From: Gorsachius magnificus
Taxonomy: Eukaryota; Chordata; Aves; Pelecaniformes; Ardeidae
Length of the DNA stretch: 64,000 bases
Reading direction: 5' to 3'
Assembly: GCA_034008185.1 (NCBI GenBank)
Contig: CM067081.1
Coordinates: forward strand, 69,368,054 to 69,432,053
In this document: positions 11,219 through 25,575 of the stretch, one piece after another
Position numbering within the stretch: position 1 is the stretch's first letter
How the letters are laid out: every line of letters starts with the position of its first letter
Program-made: the position numbers and the translations under genes
The notes under the pieces: generated by a model
What the model was told of the DNA's origin: nothing
What the model saw: only the letters and a program-made list of their open reading frames with translations
Database searches by the model: none

Positions 11219-14200
11219 CTTCAGATTATTAGATTTCTTCTCTTGCAATATATATAGTGTTTGGAGACCCAAAAGGCTACGCATTCCCATATTGTGGCTT
11301 TGTTGTACATTTCTTACTTTATCTGTAACTCTGCTGCATCCAAAGGAGCAAGAAATATTCTCATTAGAAAGTGGAAATGCACTCAAAAATTCATTCATGT
11401 TATTTATATTATAAATATATACTTCTTTTCCTCAAGAGTGCCAGCAGAGTTACAGATAAAGTAACCTGTCACAATGGGAGACGCGAAAATGTATCAGAGC
11501 CTTTCCCTATCGGATCTGAATGTCCTCAGTGTGTCAAGGAATTAGTCCCATTCCTACTGATGTTCTCTGCAGCCTCTGGTACTCAAAGAATTACATCCAT
11601 CTTCCCCTGCACCCCCAAAGTAAGTAAGATATGGAAGAGCTCTGGAAAGAGAGGTACCTCTTTAGCTTGAAACACTTGTGCTTCCTTGAATATGCTTGGG
11701 GGTTGGATAATAATTTCACAAAGATGGAATGCAGAATTTCACATTATACTAAAGATTTTATGAAGCAAACACAACTAAAAAGCTTTTAACAATTGGGAGG
11801 AAGAGGAAACTATTCTCTGTGGAGAAGAAGGTGTTACAGGATAAGAAAAGCTTTTACAATGCAATCCAAAGCCAAAAAAAAGATACATTTCACTTCAGAC
11901 TTCACTCTTTCCTCCCAAGTGTTTTGCAGAGCTTTACAAACAGAAAAATACATTTATTACAGGGTAACCTTGGAATGAAAACTCCAGAACTTAGGTTTGG
12001 AATCAAAATACCATCACTGTTTTAATCAACTTTTTAACTAAATCTGTCAAAAGTGAAATTTGCAAAGAACTTTCCCATGAAATTTTCCATTAGGAAACAA
12101 GCTGGTTTCTAATTTAAATCATTTAGATAAGGAAGAAAAAGGATTCAGGAAAATCTAACCAACCAAAACTGTAAAGTTTCACACAGCTTTGTCTGTAACG
12201 GCACACCAACCTAGCATCCCCAGAGCATCATACTGTTTTCTTCAAGATTTTCTAAGTATCTGGTCTGCAAACCAAACAAACTAGTGAATACACCAGTATA
12301 GTTTAAGGAGTGAATTTAGACATAGCAGAACTAATTCAAAAGGAAGTATGAAACTCTCAATTTGATAACAACAAAAAATTCAAATAAATGGGGAAAGTCA
12401 AAGGATTTTTTTTTCCCTTTGCCATGCCTTCACACACACACATAGCACTGACCTTCTACCATAACTTTCAGCTCCACAACTCTCTTCATTCTCCTCTCAC
12501 ACTTGTTGCCCCTCCAGACAAGAACCCAAACCTTGTAAATTCTATTTATCTCACTTCACAACCATTCCCACACAACCTTTACCGACTGAAGTAAACATCT
12601 GCATTCTCATCAAAATACGACTGCCCCCACATGGTCCTTTTTCAGCAATTTAACTATGCTGATTATAAAAGCCAATTAATACTATACCAGTGCATTTTTT
12701 GCATGCTCAAACCTTCATAACCATCTGTGAAGACTGAAGTGTGTAGCCAGCAGGTAAAGCCACATCGAACTATAGTTCCACTGTTCAAGCCCATAATCTA
12801 CATTGGCACTTACGATCTTCATTACTACGGAGTGGTTCCTCTCAGTCTGAAGCAATGGAAGTGACATTGAGCACCGCTGCTCACCAGCTGCAGCGTTGCA
12901 GGCAGGCAGAAGAATTTCATATATACTACTTAGCCTTTTGACAGGTTTATCTGTGAGCAGACAGCTCAAGACAAAGTACATTTGCCTCCTGGCATGTCAT
13001 TGTCAGGCCTCTGAACATGGGGAACCATGAGATGTCTAAGTGAAATGGCTTCTATCGCATTCGCTCTTTGGTGAGCAAGGAGAGATTCAGCCTTGCATGC
13101 CTCCTCAGAGCTATCGTCCTTATTTCTGAGCATGCGGGTGGTCATACACACCCTGGGAGACCCTGGTTCCTTTGGCATCTGTGTGTGCATGTGAGCTTTT
13201 ATGCCACAGGTGGTGTCTGTGTGTACATGCCATAGCCTGAGAAGGATGTCTGTCCCAAGAAGATAGCAAAAGAGGGCAAACTTATTTACAGAACAAAATC
13301 TTTCTCCTTAAATTGTGTGTGCACAAGGGGCTCGTCAGGGAGGATTCTCCATATCACCTTCCACTGAACACAGTCTTTCTTTCAAATAAGCTTATGAGGC
13401 AGAGCCACCACCCTGACAACCCAACCCAGGCACCACGATGCCACCTTGGTACAAGTGTCCATGTACGTGCCGGGGTGTACTGTGGAGGAGTGGCTGAGTG
13501 AGAATGGGCATGATTTAGTCCTTCCGACAGTGTACCAGTGAGACCACGGACCTAAGGCCTTTCCTGCATGGAAGTGGGAAAAGCTGGCTTGGGACTTAAG
13601 CCCCTGGCTTTCCTGTGCCAGAGATCAGGAAGGTGAATGGCTCCAAATACTTAAAAAACAGGAGCAAACAGGTCCCAGAGGGGAAATGCAAAGAAGCAGT
13701 TTTTAAAAGCAGTTTGCAAAGCCACTCTTTATTTTCTTTATATCCAGAATGTCAGAGGCCAAAGATTGAAAGAGGGAAGTGTCATCAGGGGGTGACTGGA
13801 GACCAATAAATATTCTGCATTAGAGAGCAAACAAGCCAAAACAATGTGCTTTTCTCCCTGTGAATATTCCCTGTAGGTCTCATTAACTGTCAGAAATTAA
13901 GCAAAGATACATTTTCCACAGTGGCTTTTGCTGCTGGGAGCATTCACATTGATGTCACCAGTTCTGAAGTTGTTCAGAGCAACTTGCAGGCAGCAGTAAA
14001 TGACATTAATATCATCTGCTGTCATTTTACATTTTGATTATGTTCCCCGGGCTGCGGCAGCGCTCAGCCCGTGTGACCTTCCTGGTACTGAAGTGTCAGA
14101 GAGAAAAGCCCAAGCATGGCTTTTATGATTGTTTTTGATGAGTTCTCACAGTGACCTTGCTCACCCTGGGCAGAAATGGGCCAAAAGTTGCCCTTTGCTG

Positions 14201-17200
14201 TTAATGTTCTTTGAACTCTGTCTCTGCTAGCAGCTTTGGGAACCCTCAGGTAGCCTCTGGTTTTAGGAGTGCCACAGTCTCTTTCAGCTCAGCTCTTCTG
14301 GCGCTGGGGTAAAGAGGGGAGTTATGCTGGAACACCACTTGTATTTCATATTCCGTGCCTCTGAGGCACAGATTCTCAAAAGCATGTCAGTGGCTAATGC
14401 AGCCCAAACAGACACCCTGGGTGCCTAAATATTTTTAAAAATCCAGATGAACTACAGAGGGTGAACACACATGGGTCAAGTTGAACGCAGCTATGGGTAC
14501 AGGAATTTATCCTCTGATAAATTCAGTTCCCCTGTGCTTACAGAAGGAATACCCTTAATAAAATCAAGGGCCTACCAGCCCAGCTAAGAAACAGCTCAAC
14601 AACCTATGTTCTTTATGGCATTCAGCTCTCCTGCTTCTCACTGTACCTGGCATTACTGCTCTGTAGGGAAGCTGATCGTGAATAGTTTTCATCAGCAAAA
14701 AGAGCACTGGATGAGGAACAAAAATCTAGGGCACAGAGTCACTGTGGATAACAAGAAACCAAACAAGTTAGCTGCTGGTTTACCATTCCTCAACTTGTTT
14801 CAAAAAGCAGCAGTATTAGTGATCTACACATTTTTAAAAGTAAATAAAATGTACACCCTGAATTACATGAGTGTGGCAATAGCCCAATTAATGTCAGGTC
14901 TGCTATATCAATTAGTCTATTATAAGCAACAGAAAAATTTTATCTCTCTGAAAGATATAATTAAGCCTATTAGAATGAATTTTCATCACAGCGCTCAAAG
15001 AATATATTAAACCGGACAAAAGCTGAATCTGGAAAGGTCTGCTCTTCTCTTGATGTGGGCACCATGCTCTCACCAATCCTGAGGAGAACTGTGTACCTCT
15101 GATGATGGCTTAACTTCACTTTGGATTTACCAGTACAAGTAATATAGTCAAGATCAGTAATTCCTCTGTGAAAGAACAATTTAACAAACTTTGTGTCATT
15201 GACTTTTCACTTGAAAGATAGTACCTGAATATAGCTGCAATCAGGAGTTTAGAGCAAATACCAAAGGAAAATTATGACCATGCCTAAAATCTCCATCAGC
15301 TGCCAAGGGGTTGGTCTTGGTTTTTTCTGTTTGCAGCCATGAAGAAGTGAGCAGTGAGAAATTTTTTTGACACTTTAAAATCTAAAAGAAGTTTGCAGTA
15401 AAATTTGGGTTTTAGAATCCAAGCCAGAGTTTTACAAAGCTCTATTCAAGTATGGATTTATAAATAATAGAGCTTCAAACATCCTATAAGCTCCATTTTA
15501 AAATAGCTTGGAGTGGTTCCTTTCAGAACTGAATCTAATTGGATATGCCAGATGTTCTCTCAGCATTTTCTCCAGCACAATTTAAACAGGTAAGAAAAAA
15601 ACCTGTGGCCAGCAGCTCAAAGCAAAATGAATAAGATTATTGCAAATGAAAACATGAAAGTTTAGCCTGGTCACTCTTTTTGTTGCACCAGCTATTAAGT
15701 AGAAAACGACCTCAGAGTCAAGCAGGAAATCCCATGTTGTGGTTGGAAGAAATCCAGGCATGTGGAGTTTACCTACATATCGTTTGTATAAATAATCCGT
15801 TCTTACTGCCCAGCTTTGTAGACACCAAACAGATGAGTCTTAAGAAACCACTACCTCTGAGGAAGGCACCCACCAGCCACCCCATCCGATACAGCTACAT
15901 ACCGCTCCTCCGTTCTCACCACATATAGTTTCATGAGAAAGATTGTTCATGTATCCTTCCTAATCCATTAAGTACTGATAGGGTGTTGGTAGGAAAAGTC
16001 AAGCCTCAGTCATATGTAATTTATTATGTATGTAGTTTTAGCAGTGAAAAAGCAATCTGGGTAGAAACAGAAAGCAGTAGCATACAGGCACGTGTATATG
16101 AAGATACTGGCCAGAGGCAACTCTAAGTTAGATGCATTAAAGCAATATTGTTGTGGGGGTTTTTTATGTACCCACAGGGCTACAGCCTATACCACCAAGT
16201 AATGCAGCACAGGAGGCACTGATGAGTACACAACAGCAGTTGTGCCTGGCTCCCCGTATGGGGTGTAACCAGGGGGGTTTGGTGGTAGACTTGGTGGGGG
16301 ATGAGGGAGAGGACTGTGGGGGAGGCAGCTCTGAGGCTGACTGCTGGACACATGTTTAAACTGGTAAGAGTCTGTATCTTGCTTGTGCAAATAGGTGCAA
16401 GTTAATAAAAACCCTGCACTTCAACAGGCTGCTACCCAGAGCACGATGACTGTGATGCCTCTTTTGCTTGAATCCTTAGGTAAATACTTTGCACTCTCAG
16501 GGAAAACTTGACTAGGAAATTGTCAGGTACCTCTGAAGGGTTTTTTTTTCAGGCAACATGTTCTCTGTCACACATTAAACCAGAGTACAGAAAAATGTGT
16601 AACCATAAGGGACATGCTCTATTCTTCACCTGGAAATGTCAAGCTCAGTACATTGGGTTGGAATGGTCCTGCAATATTTCCTACTCTTTTCTCTTGTTTC
16701 TTCAGGATGTACTGATTCACTTATCACACAGCTCTGTGTGTGATGCAGGCTCCTGTTGCACACACCAGTAGGCTGTCAGGACAGTATAGTATTGGCTATG
16801 CTGCCTCCAGAGAAAGCAAGCAGTGGAAAGAAAGATCACAGCAGGATCAAATTCTCATTGTTTGGAAAATGTAAATCAAAGCAAGCTGGCAGAAGTAAAA
16901 GCAAACATAACAGAATGCCCCACTGTGTAAGACTTGCCTGTCCCTCGACAGCTAGCCACACAGCCCTTTCTTCTCAATGCAATTCATCTCCCTCTTTCTC
17001 TCCAGGTACCCTTTCTTCTTGCTGGAGGGTAAGAAAGGAAGAAAGCTACTATTAAACTCTTGTGCAGGTAGAGGTAGGATCGATGGCAGAGTCTAGTACC
17101 AGACACCTAATATCTATTTATTGACTACAGGTGGAATGAGTCCACTAGAAGTCCAGCTCAACCTATATAAATAGGACTTGAAGTTACTGGAACACTAACT

Positions 17201-17509
17201 GATGATGAGGCTTGTTATTGAGCTTCCCTCTGTAGAAGAGTGGAGAGAGGAAAAGATTGAAAGAGATGTTTCCAGAGGACAATATGCATGGTTTTGGATG
17301 TGAAGGGTCATCCAGCTCACCCCGAAGTCTGTACAGTGCACACAGACTTAGAATTCATGCCTAAGTTAAATTACGTGTGATAAATCTAACCCTAACTCTT
17401 GTTAATCTCCTCGAGATCCTTTTCAAACTTTCTATAGCTAAGTAACAAATAACCAAAGATCTCTCTTCATCCTCTTGTGGACTGCAGATTGGGAAGGGAA
17501 AACATCCTT
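11219..17509. other. Intergenic DNA, no gene recognised
   Basis: Mostly AT-rich unique sequence. Short reading frames (up to 134 codons at 14606-15010) carry no recognised domain. The stretch at about 13800-14060 is low in repeats and dense in homeodomain-like ATTA cores, and is a weak candidate for a conserved non-coding element. At 16187-16390 the minus strand is proline-rich for about 30 codons, with no identifiable family. Confidence 0.5.
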
Positions 17510-18065
17510 CACATACTTGGACAGGATGAAGAAATAGGCTGACTGGAATTTCATTGAAGTTCAATAGGACCAGATGCAACGTCTTTCATCTGGGCTGGAA
17601 TAACCCCATGCACCATTGCAGGCTGGGGGCCGACCGTCTGCAGAGCAACTCTGCGCCGGCACTGTGCCCTTGTGGCAAAGAAGGCCAACCACATTCCTGG
17701 CTGTTTTAGCAAGTAGCCAGCAGGTCCACAAAAGTGATGTTTCCCATATTCAGCATTTATGGGGTTGCATTGGAGCACTGTGTCCAGTTTTGGGCTGCCC
17801 AGTACAAGAAGGACATGGATGTCCTGGAGCAAGTCCAGTGGATGCCACCCAGCTGGTCAGGGGCTGGAGCACTGGACATATGAGAAAAGGCTGAGACAGC
17901 TGAGTCTGCTCAGTGTACAGAAAAGGTGGCTCAGGGGAAACTTTATTGCTGTCTGCAACTACCTATTGCTGTCTGCAACTATGGGATCAGAAGATAGAGA
18001 GAAGATGGAGTCAAAGTCTTCTCAGAGGTGCACAGCGATAGAATGAGAGACAACAGACACAAGAG
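17510..18065 (+). mobile_element. CR1 LINE fragment, 3' end lost at an LTR junction
   Basis: It follows CR1 ORF2/3' tail order: 'cattgcaggctgggggccga', 'gccagcaggtcca', 'gagcactgtgtccagttttg', 'ctgcccagtacaagaaggac', 'ggctggagcactgg' and 'cagaggtgcacagcgataga'. The usual 3' end is missing, and the CR1 match stops where a different repeat begins at 18066. It contains its own small tandem duplication (17945-17964 and 17965-17980, unit starting 'attgctgtctgcaact'). Confidence 0.88.
17945..17980 (+). repeat. 20-bp tandem duplication inside CR1
   Basis: The 16-bp 'attgctgtctgcaact' occurs at 17945-17960 and again at 17965-17980, with 'acct' between, giving a 20-bp period. It is a local slip within the CR1 copy and has no coding consequence. 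Confidence 0.9.
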
Positions 18066-18255
18066 TGTGATGGGTTGACCTTGGTTGGACACCAGGTGCC
18101 CACCAAGCTGCTCTATCACTCCTCTTCCTCAACTGGAAATGGGAGAGAAAATATAACAAAAGGCTTTGGGGTCAAGATAAGGACGGGGAGAGATCACTCA
18201 CCAATTTCCTGTGTTCACACAGGAAAACAAGAAGAGGATCTGGAAAATTTCCAGG
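18066..18255 (+). mobile_element. Avian LTR-retrotransposon fragment (LTR start)
   Basis: It begins with TGTGATGGGTTGACC and continues with 'acaccaggtgcccaccaag', 'ctctatcactcct' and 'gagagatcactcaccaattt'. I recognise this as the start of an LTR repeated in many bird genomes, though I cannot name the family. The match fades near 18255, no second end is evident, and it abuts a CR1 that does not resume afterwards. It is therefore a truncated or deleted copy, with no viral gene. Confidence 0.6.
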
Positions 18256-20071
18256 TACTATGCAAGGTAAATGCTGGAGAGACAACTCTATTATGCCTGA
18301 AACATTTTGGAAAGGGAATACAAACGTGCAAGTCTTCTGCATAGCAGAGAAATGCAAGACTTGTAGTCATATGTCAGAGATAATCCGAATACATATAACT
18401 AAAAATAAGAATTTGCTTTTAAGCTAAGAAAATACACAATATTGGTCAAGAATTTCTTCAGCTTCTGCCCGTACTAGACATAAGAACTTTTTACATGTTT
18501 TTAAAATAAAATAAAATAAAAGTAAAATGCTATCATAGAAAACTATGAATAGGGATACTTTGAATGTTAACATATAAAATGGAACCAAACCAAAATTGTT
18601 AGTGATTAAAAAGGAAAATAGAAACCTAAGAAATGAGAAACAAACCAAATAAGATTACTAGTCATAGCTAAAATCCGTTCTCATCAAAAACTGGTCAAAG
18701 GCATGCTCCTTTTGGGATACATGACTTCTTTTAAAAAGAACCTATTTACAAAGGCCCTGGAATTAATGACATCACATTATTTTGTACAACAGCACAACTG
18801 AGTTCTGCAACTTTCAGCTAGCAGTATTTTTTTTGCAAAGTATAACTTGTAAAAAATCAGTTTAATATCATATACCTGTCACTTCTCTAAAAGATGACTT
18901 TTCAGTAAATAAAAAGGTAGACATACTAATATTTATGAAGTGGCAGCAGCACAAATTTGACAGCCTTTTATCACATTGTTGCTGACAAAATCTATTCAGT
19001 CATCCTGTTTTAAAAACATTATATTGAAATATGACATTCCATTTTCTTTCAGTTGAATGATAAAATGATTCTGCTTAACATCTTTTTGTACTCTATCATG
19101 AAGCAGGTCATAATTCTCCTGCACACCTATGAACAAGGATAAAAACATAATTATATGTAGGTAACATTTAAAAGTCCGATACCTAATTAAGAGAGTAGAA
19201 CAGATGTGCTTCCTGAAGTACCTGCTCTTTACCACTTTCTAAATGATGGGGAGAGTGACCTGCAATTCTTAGACAAGCTAGATGCCCAACTTCCACAGGG
19301 TTTCAGAGTATTCACCATGCAAATCCCTTAGGAACTCCTGAAAATCCTAACCTGAATTTTTAGAAGTTCTATGTCTTTTGTGGAAAACCAAACTAGAGGC
19401 AGGGTTCATGGTAGCTACCATAAAAGTGGCCCATCTCCCAATGACTCTTCAATAATTGCACAGCGCATTGGCCAGAGATGCTAGGAATGGAGAAGACACA
19501 ATAAGAGTAATTTCAAATGAAAATTATTCAAATGAAAATAACAGAAACCTGAAGCACTGCAAGACTTTACAAAAGCAACAGCAAAAAAAAATCTGTGCTT
19601 TTTTTGCTTAATCTGTTATTAATATTCCCCATATTTATGTCCAGCCATCACTGAAGTTAGTCCATGCTGACTTATATAATCTTTTTATATATTGCAGTCA
19701 TGGCAGAGTTGTGTGGTCCAGGAAAAAGAGTGTGGAAAAAAATAATGTTTACGGAGACAATTCATTTATAGGTTGTCAGAACCTTCTTGCATCAAGCCTC
19801 GTATGAGACGACAGCCGTGCAGCACCAGCAGTGCACACTGGTAGACACTGTTTTCATAACTGAAGGTATTTTAGAAGCATCGGTTCTCCCACCACCTTCC
19901 TGTCACAACAGGTCTCCAGGATTTATGATTTAACTCTTCAGAGGATAAATGTCATGTTCTTTCACAGGCAAACACAAACACACATGCGCACACATACTCA
20001 CACATGCTTTGCAAAACCCCAAAGCAGATTTTTCTTCACTTTTTGAGTATGTGAAACTCACAAGGGAAGCT

Positions 20072-20123
20072 CACAAAGATAAATAAAGAGCCCTATACAC
20101 AAAGATAAATAACAAGCCCTATA
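20072..20123 (+). repeat. 26-bp tandem duplication
   Basis: Two adjacent copies start with 'cacaaagataaataa' (20072-20097 and 20098-20123) and differ at one or two positions near 'agag' versus 'caag'. It is a simple local duplication. Confidence 0.85.
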
Positions 20124-21138
20124 CATATTTTCCTCACTATCTGGAACCATCTTTGGGTAATGACCCATCAGTGAGTATATACTCAATTTTAAGCACAGAT
20201 GGTCCTAGCAACATCTGTACTTCAAGGTTTTATCCGGGTTTTAAGTCTCAAAACACTTGTGCCTAGAGGTCCCAAAACAAAGCTCTCTCTTTTGCCTGGA
20301 TCCAAAGCACACAAACTGTTGGAACTGGAAGTGAAGCTAGAAAACTCAGAAAAGAAGCCTGCCCAGTGTTGTACCATTGTAGTTTGCATCATTCAATTGC
20401 TGAAGAAGCAAATGGTAATTAAGGTGCTGTCTTTTTAGGGAGCTCTGATGCATTAAGCAGTCTTGGTTGGAAGTGTTTTGTTAGAGGGATTACATTACAA
20501 ACTTTCTGGTTGGTTCTGCAGAAACAAGCTTCTACATCTTTAAGTGACTCTCACTTATGTAAATATCCATTTGTTTTATTATTTTTTTGAGTGGTATTAT
20601 TAAAAATTTTAATATTTCTTCCTCTCTGAAACGTCTGGGTACAGCCTGAAGATTGTGGCACAGCTACCAAAATGGATTAACCGAAAATATCCAATGTTTT
20701 AGCCATTCTGAAGAACATAACTTGCAACAGGCAAAACTGGCTGCAACAGCAAGAAAACCGCAGTCTCATTCAAACACCACCAACTTCTTCAGACCCACAG
20801 CCTCCCAGTGTTTTTTGGCTGCAATGTTGGGACTTTCTCCTAGGAAAATGCTGCTGTTTTTAAAATACCCTTTTGACTGGACTTTACAGAATATTGTTAT
20901 TGTTATTGACATTTTGTTATTGAAAAGCCTCATCATGAAAAGCAGCTCTTTCTGTCACACATGGAAGGACCATGCAGGAATGTGAAGAATTAATTAAGTT
21001 GCAGTAGATCATAAATGCAAGCCCAGCAAGATGTGGCTCTAGCACCTAAGGTCAAAGACAACAAGGGAAAAAAGTGGAGTTAATCTGATATAGAATAGGT
21101 GCTTTTGTATTTCCAGATTTCCTCTGGGAATTTGGGGA

Positions 21139-21212
21139 ACTATAAATGAATAGTCACAACCATTATAAAGGCACTACTATAAATGAATAGTCACAACCAT
21201 TATAAAGGCACT
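21139..21212 (+). repeat. Perfect 37-bp tandem duplication
   Basis: The units 21139-21175 and 21176-21212 are identical, each starting 'actataaatgaatagtcac' and ending 'taaaggcact'. Lack of any difference suggests a recent event, or an assembly duplication. Confidence 0.95.
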
Positions 21213-24200
21213 GATTTTCCCTGGCTGTAAGATAGAGACTTACAAAACCAGCAAGAAATGCACCCAGTTTCCTAGTAAACCAAGGAAAAGAACAACTCTG
21301 AAAATGCTCAATTCACTTGCTAAGAAGACTGACATACTTTTCAGAAAAACTTAATTGCTACTTTATTGATATTTATCAGGAGTACTAATGTGATGGGCTA
21401 TATGCTGAGGTGATACCAATGGGGTACAGCTCCACTGACTTGACCACAACTAGTTATGCTCAAAGATTTGGACCCCTTTCTTTTTGTTATTTACAAAAAT
21501 ATCAATCATTGTAACCCTTACTATAGCAAGACTTTCTGTAACCAGTCTGTATGCCAGCTAAGCAACATTAAATAACAGCTTATGCTACCTTAATCATGCG
21601 GAAAGTGAGAATCATGATTACGTAGGTCTTCATATAGGATGATGATGCTACGCATTGTGCGATGAGCTTTTTATAAATCTTGCTCCTCACAAAGCATTCT
21701 GCTTCTATGAAAGCTTAACTCTTCTTGTTAACCATTTGTGCTAGACAGTTCGTTACTTTATGTTATTACCTTAACAGCCATTCAAGGCAGAAATGGCACA
21801 GGTGCTTTATTCTGTATTATAATAATCTTACCATTCCAGATGTCAAAATCAATCATTCATGTGTACTCTAGGTGATTGCAGCTGATTGACTCAGGTAGGG
21901 ATTTTGAAAATGCGCTCAAGAGCTCAGTCAAAAATAGATTTTGATGATATGTAGCTGAGTTATAAAGCACTTTTCACAGCTTTCAGGACGCTGTGCAAAT
22001 AATTTAAAATAATACACATTCAAATCAACCAAGCAATATTTAAGTTTCACCCTACAGATATTAAGACCATTCTTTGAAAAAGTAAATAAATTAGAAATTA
22101 TCAGGAGAAAAACAAAATCCTTAGCCAGAATTCACTCTGGCACTTCTTATGCAACAGATGTTCATAAGATTGATTTAAATTACTTCAGTGCAGCGTGAAT
22201 TCATTGCCTGAATGTATGAGGCAGATTTTGGTGGCTGATGCAGAAGGCTGAACAGTATCTTGGGAATAGCTGATACAGGGCTTCCATTCCCCATCCTCAC
22301 TGGCACATTCTAGCTTAAGAGCGTGTGCTGCTTTCCGTCCACTCTGTTCTTTTATACAGATAATATAAATTCTGGTACAAGTCTGACACAAAATTTCTGC
22401 CCCCTGTGCAGCCACTCTGAGCTGCATCCTCTCAGCTGGCAAAAGGGACTGGATGGGAAATGAACCGTACCATGCTAATCCTTGGGCTTCCTTGAAAGAT
22501 GAGGTTTGGACTTCTGTTTGTGAATGAAGTAATACAGATTTCCTCCCATGGTTCACAAAACAATTTTAGTTAGGATAACAGCATGAGCAGTGAATTCACC
22601 AGAAGTAAGGAGCGCAAAAGTTTCATGTAACAAAATACAACCATGTACAGCAAAATACCAGAGCACTAACACTGGAGATGTTAAGTGAGGAGAAAGAATA
22701 AATCTCATAAAGTATAACCACAAATAATCTGTCTCTGATCTTGCAGAAAATGATCTCTTCTCTTCCCTTCTCCCTTTGGACCCTCATCTAGCAGTAGATA
22801 CTATGCAAAGCTTGCAATACAAGATACTGTAGAAAGATAATGCTAAAGCTACAGCTCCAGTGAAGCACAAGAATTTTAACATTACTGAACTATGTGAAGT
22901 GAATCAAATGGAAAACAAATTAAAACAAATTCTTTCAGCACACTGACGGGTTCATACATTTCCTTCCTGACTGATGCTGAGAATAGTTGAATTGCAAATT
23001 CTGTTTGCCTTCACATTTAGATCTGTTTGCGGTTTCACTGTACATAAAGTTTTTCAAAGGGAGAAAGAAATACTGCAACTGCATCTTTTAAGAGTTTAAA
23101 TTTTATATTGTAGGTGCACATAGAGCCAGAACAGATTGCTGTGACGTGGCTCTGAGATGCCTTATTGCATTGGAGGGTTAGAACTTTGTAATCAAGGCCA
23201 TGTGGGCAGAGCTTGGTTGATTCTAAGCTCTTTGCGGGCACTGGGTTTGGTACCTAATTATCCATCTCAGCAAGATCAGGAACAAAACCAAAACAAAATG
23301 TACAATGAGATAAACTGTAAGGTCTTTAGGCAGGTAAACTCCCACCCGAAGATCCCTTCAGATGCAGTGCTATGCTAATCTTCCACTGTTGTATATACAC
23401 CAAGCTTAATGTTTCTGCAGTGTTTCTCCCTGTCCACCAGTCCCTTGGTAATAGCATGTGATCGACTTTATACTAGGAAAGGGCCTTTTTTTTTGTGTGG
23501 TTGTCTAAGGAAATAAAGCTTGTAGAATCATGCTGTGTGTTTGGTGCTCCCACTACGGTGTGGGTTTGCTCTCCATTAGACACCAAATATTCCCCTAGGA
23601 GGGGTGAGGGAGCAGGAAAGAGATGAGGAGAAACAGGCACTGAGAACTGGGCTCCTTCAGTTCTGTTGTGCATGGAATTACTTGCTTCTTGTGTTTTCAG
23701 TGACAGATGGCCTAGCTGGGCACAGTTTTCAGCCTGAATGAGGTGACTGTAACACTTGTACGTCTGAAGAGTTAATTAGAACTACATCACTGAAAAATAC
23801 CTTTTCCTATGCCCCTTTGGGAGCAGAATGACTAAGGCTGCCTTTGGACCATGTCCCTGGGTTTCTCTCACTAAGGCTTTTTACACCTCCAAATCATCCT
23901 GAAGCTGCTACGTTCTCCACAAATTACAAGCTGAGGTGAAGCGAGAGTCAAAGCAGCACAAGTCAAAGCAAGACTAACTAGTCCCCTAAGCCAATTTCTG
24001 ATACCTCAGGGAAACAAACTGTTATGTGCAATTTGGGGGACAAGTGGCTGCTTTTCTATCAGGCTGTCCCTCCAGAATCTGCCTGGAATGGTTGATGTTC
24101 TATGAAAGCTTGAACCTCCCGTAAGAAGATTACTCAAACTTCACGTCACATTTCTGTACTCACCTGTTTACACAGCTTGTTTATTCAAGCAGTTACTAGT

Positions 24201-24300
24201 TTTATGCAAAGTATAGTTCACTGAAGACAGACACACTCTTTATTCTTCTCTTATCACCTTTCACAGTCCAAGCCCTCTGGGGTTTCCTCAAAATGCTACC

Positions 24301-25575
24301 TGACAACTGTGCTATGTGCCACCTCACAGCCTATGCTTATCTGTCCTTGTGCAGTTACAGTGTACTTAGCACAGTCCCTGACAGTCACACCTTTCTATAA
24401 TGTTTATCACTGGCATGCCAGGGCCTTCTATTCACAGCAGCTTTGCTGCTGCCGGTCACTGGCAGAAAGACCACACTCCGGGAGCAAATACTTATTTCAC
24501 TGTGAGGCAGCATGCAGAGATTTATTTTTTTCTGGTTTGTACGACAGTTCTCACTGCCTAAACCACCACTACAACAGTGTTGGCCATCTGAGAGGGACCC
24601 GTATTTCTTGCTTTTGCAATGGCCCCTCTGAGACACAGAGGTACTTTGTTTAAAAACACTGACTACTTGTATGACTGCACCCCATTCATTCCCATTCATT
24701 CTCTGGAAGGGGACCCCAGAACTATGGGCACTGAGGAGGACATCTATGGCACTAAAGATACTCTCCAGACAGAATGAAGGGGGGCTCCCAGGCACACCAC
24801 GCCTGTCAAGATTCCTGCCAAGCAGGGGACAAGTCAGGCTTTTCCTCCGCTGCCCTGCAGAGGCAGACCGGCTATGGGTAGGCAATGCAGTGCTGCAGAC
24901 TCTCCTGCTGTCACCTGCCACGCCACACACAGACGGTCGGTGGCTGCTTAGATCTGTCCCCTCACATGGAACCATTCACCAGGCAAGCTCCCTGCCTCCT
25001 GACCAGACGCAGCAGTGTCTCCTGTTAGAGGAAAAATCTGGGAAGCCTTCAAACAGATACTTTTAGATGACAAGAGACCTACACAGCTAGTATCTTTGAG
25101 TGAAAGAGAAAGGTGGTTTCGTAAGACAGTGACTCAGAAGTAGTTCTCCTCATTCCCCTGCTCCACAAGCACTCAGAAAAACAGAGTTACGAATGAAACA
25201 AACTCATTGTAGTCCACTTAGAAACACAGCTGGGCAGCCTTCCCACCGATGCCAGGAACGCTTGCCCACTTCCAGTTGCATAGCGGCTCTTGCAAACCCC
25301 AATGAACCCCCAGTCAAAACCATGGGAATTACTCAGTCCCTTTTCGGGGTACCGCTCCCAGGCAGTACTTCCTTCTCTGCAAGGACCAGATCTGTACAGG
25401 AGACACAGAAAAGCAAATGGGACAGCATCAGCGTGGGAAAACTCATATACTACCTATAAAGAAGCAATAAATGATGCTCTCATCTTGGGGGCAGCCAGCC
25501 CCTTCCCCAGGCAGCAGGAGGCAGAGGTGGCTCATTTAATTTGTTGTTATCCTAAAATTAAATACAATATGTAAA
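24301..25575. other. GC-richer, ORF-dense block of unknown nature
   Basis: This block is noticeably less AT-rich than its flanks and carries overlapping open frames on both strands: 196 codons on the minus strand at 24385-24975, 131 codons on the plus strand at 24671-25066, and 114, 88 and 94 codons nearby. I recognise no domain in any translation. Higher GC alone lengthens chance frames. It could be a decayed mobile element, a non-coding RNA exon or simply a GC-richer patch. Confidence 0.3.

Larger units (their letters stand above)
18256..24300. other. Intergenic DNA, no gene recognised
   Basis: AT-rich, mostly unique sequence. It contains two short tandem duplications (20072-20123 and 21139-21212). 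The longest frame is 123 codons on the minus strand at 22185-22556. It has no recognisable domain, and its length is within chance expectation for this much DNA. Confidence 0.5.
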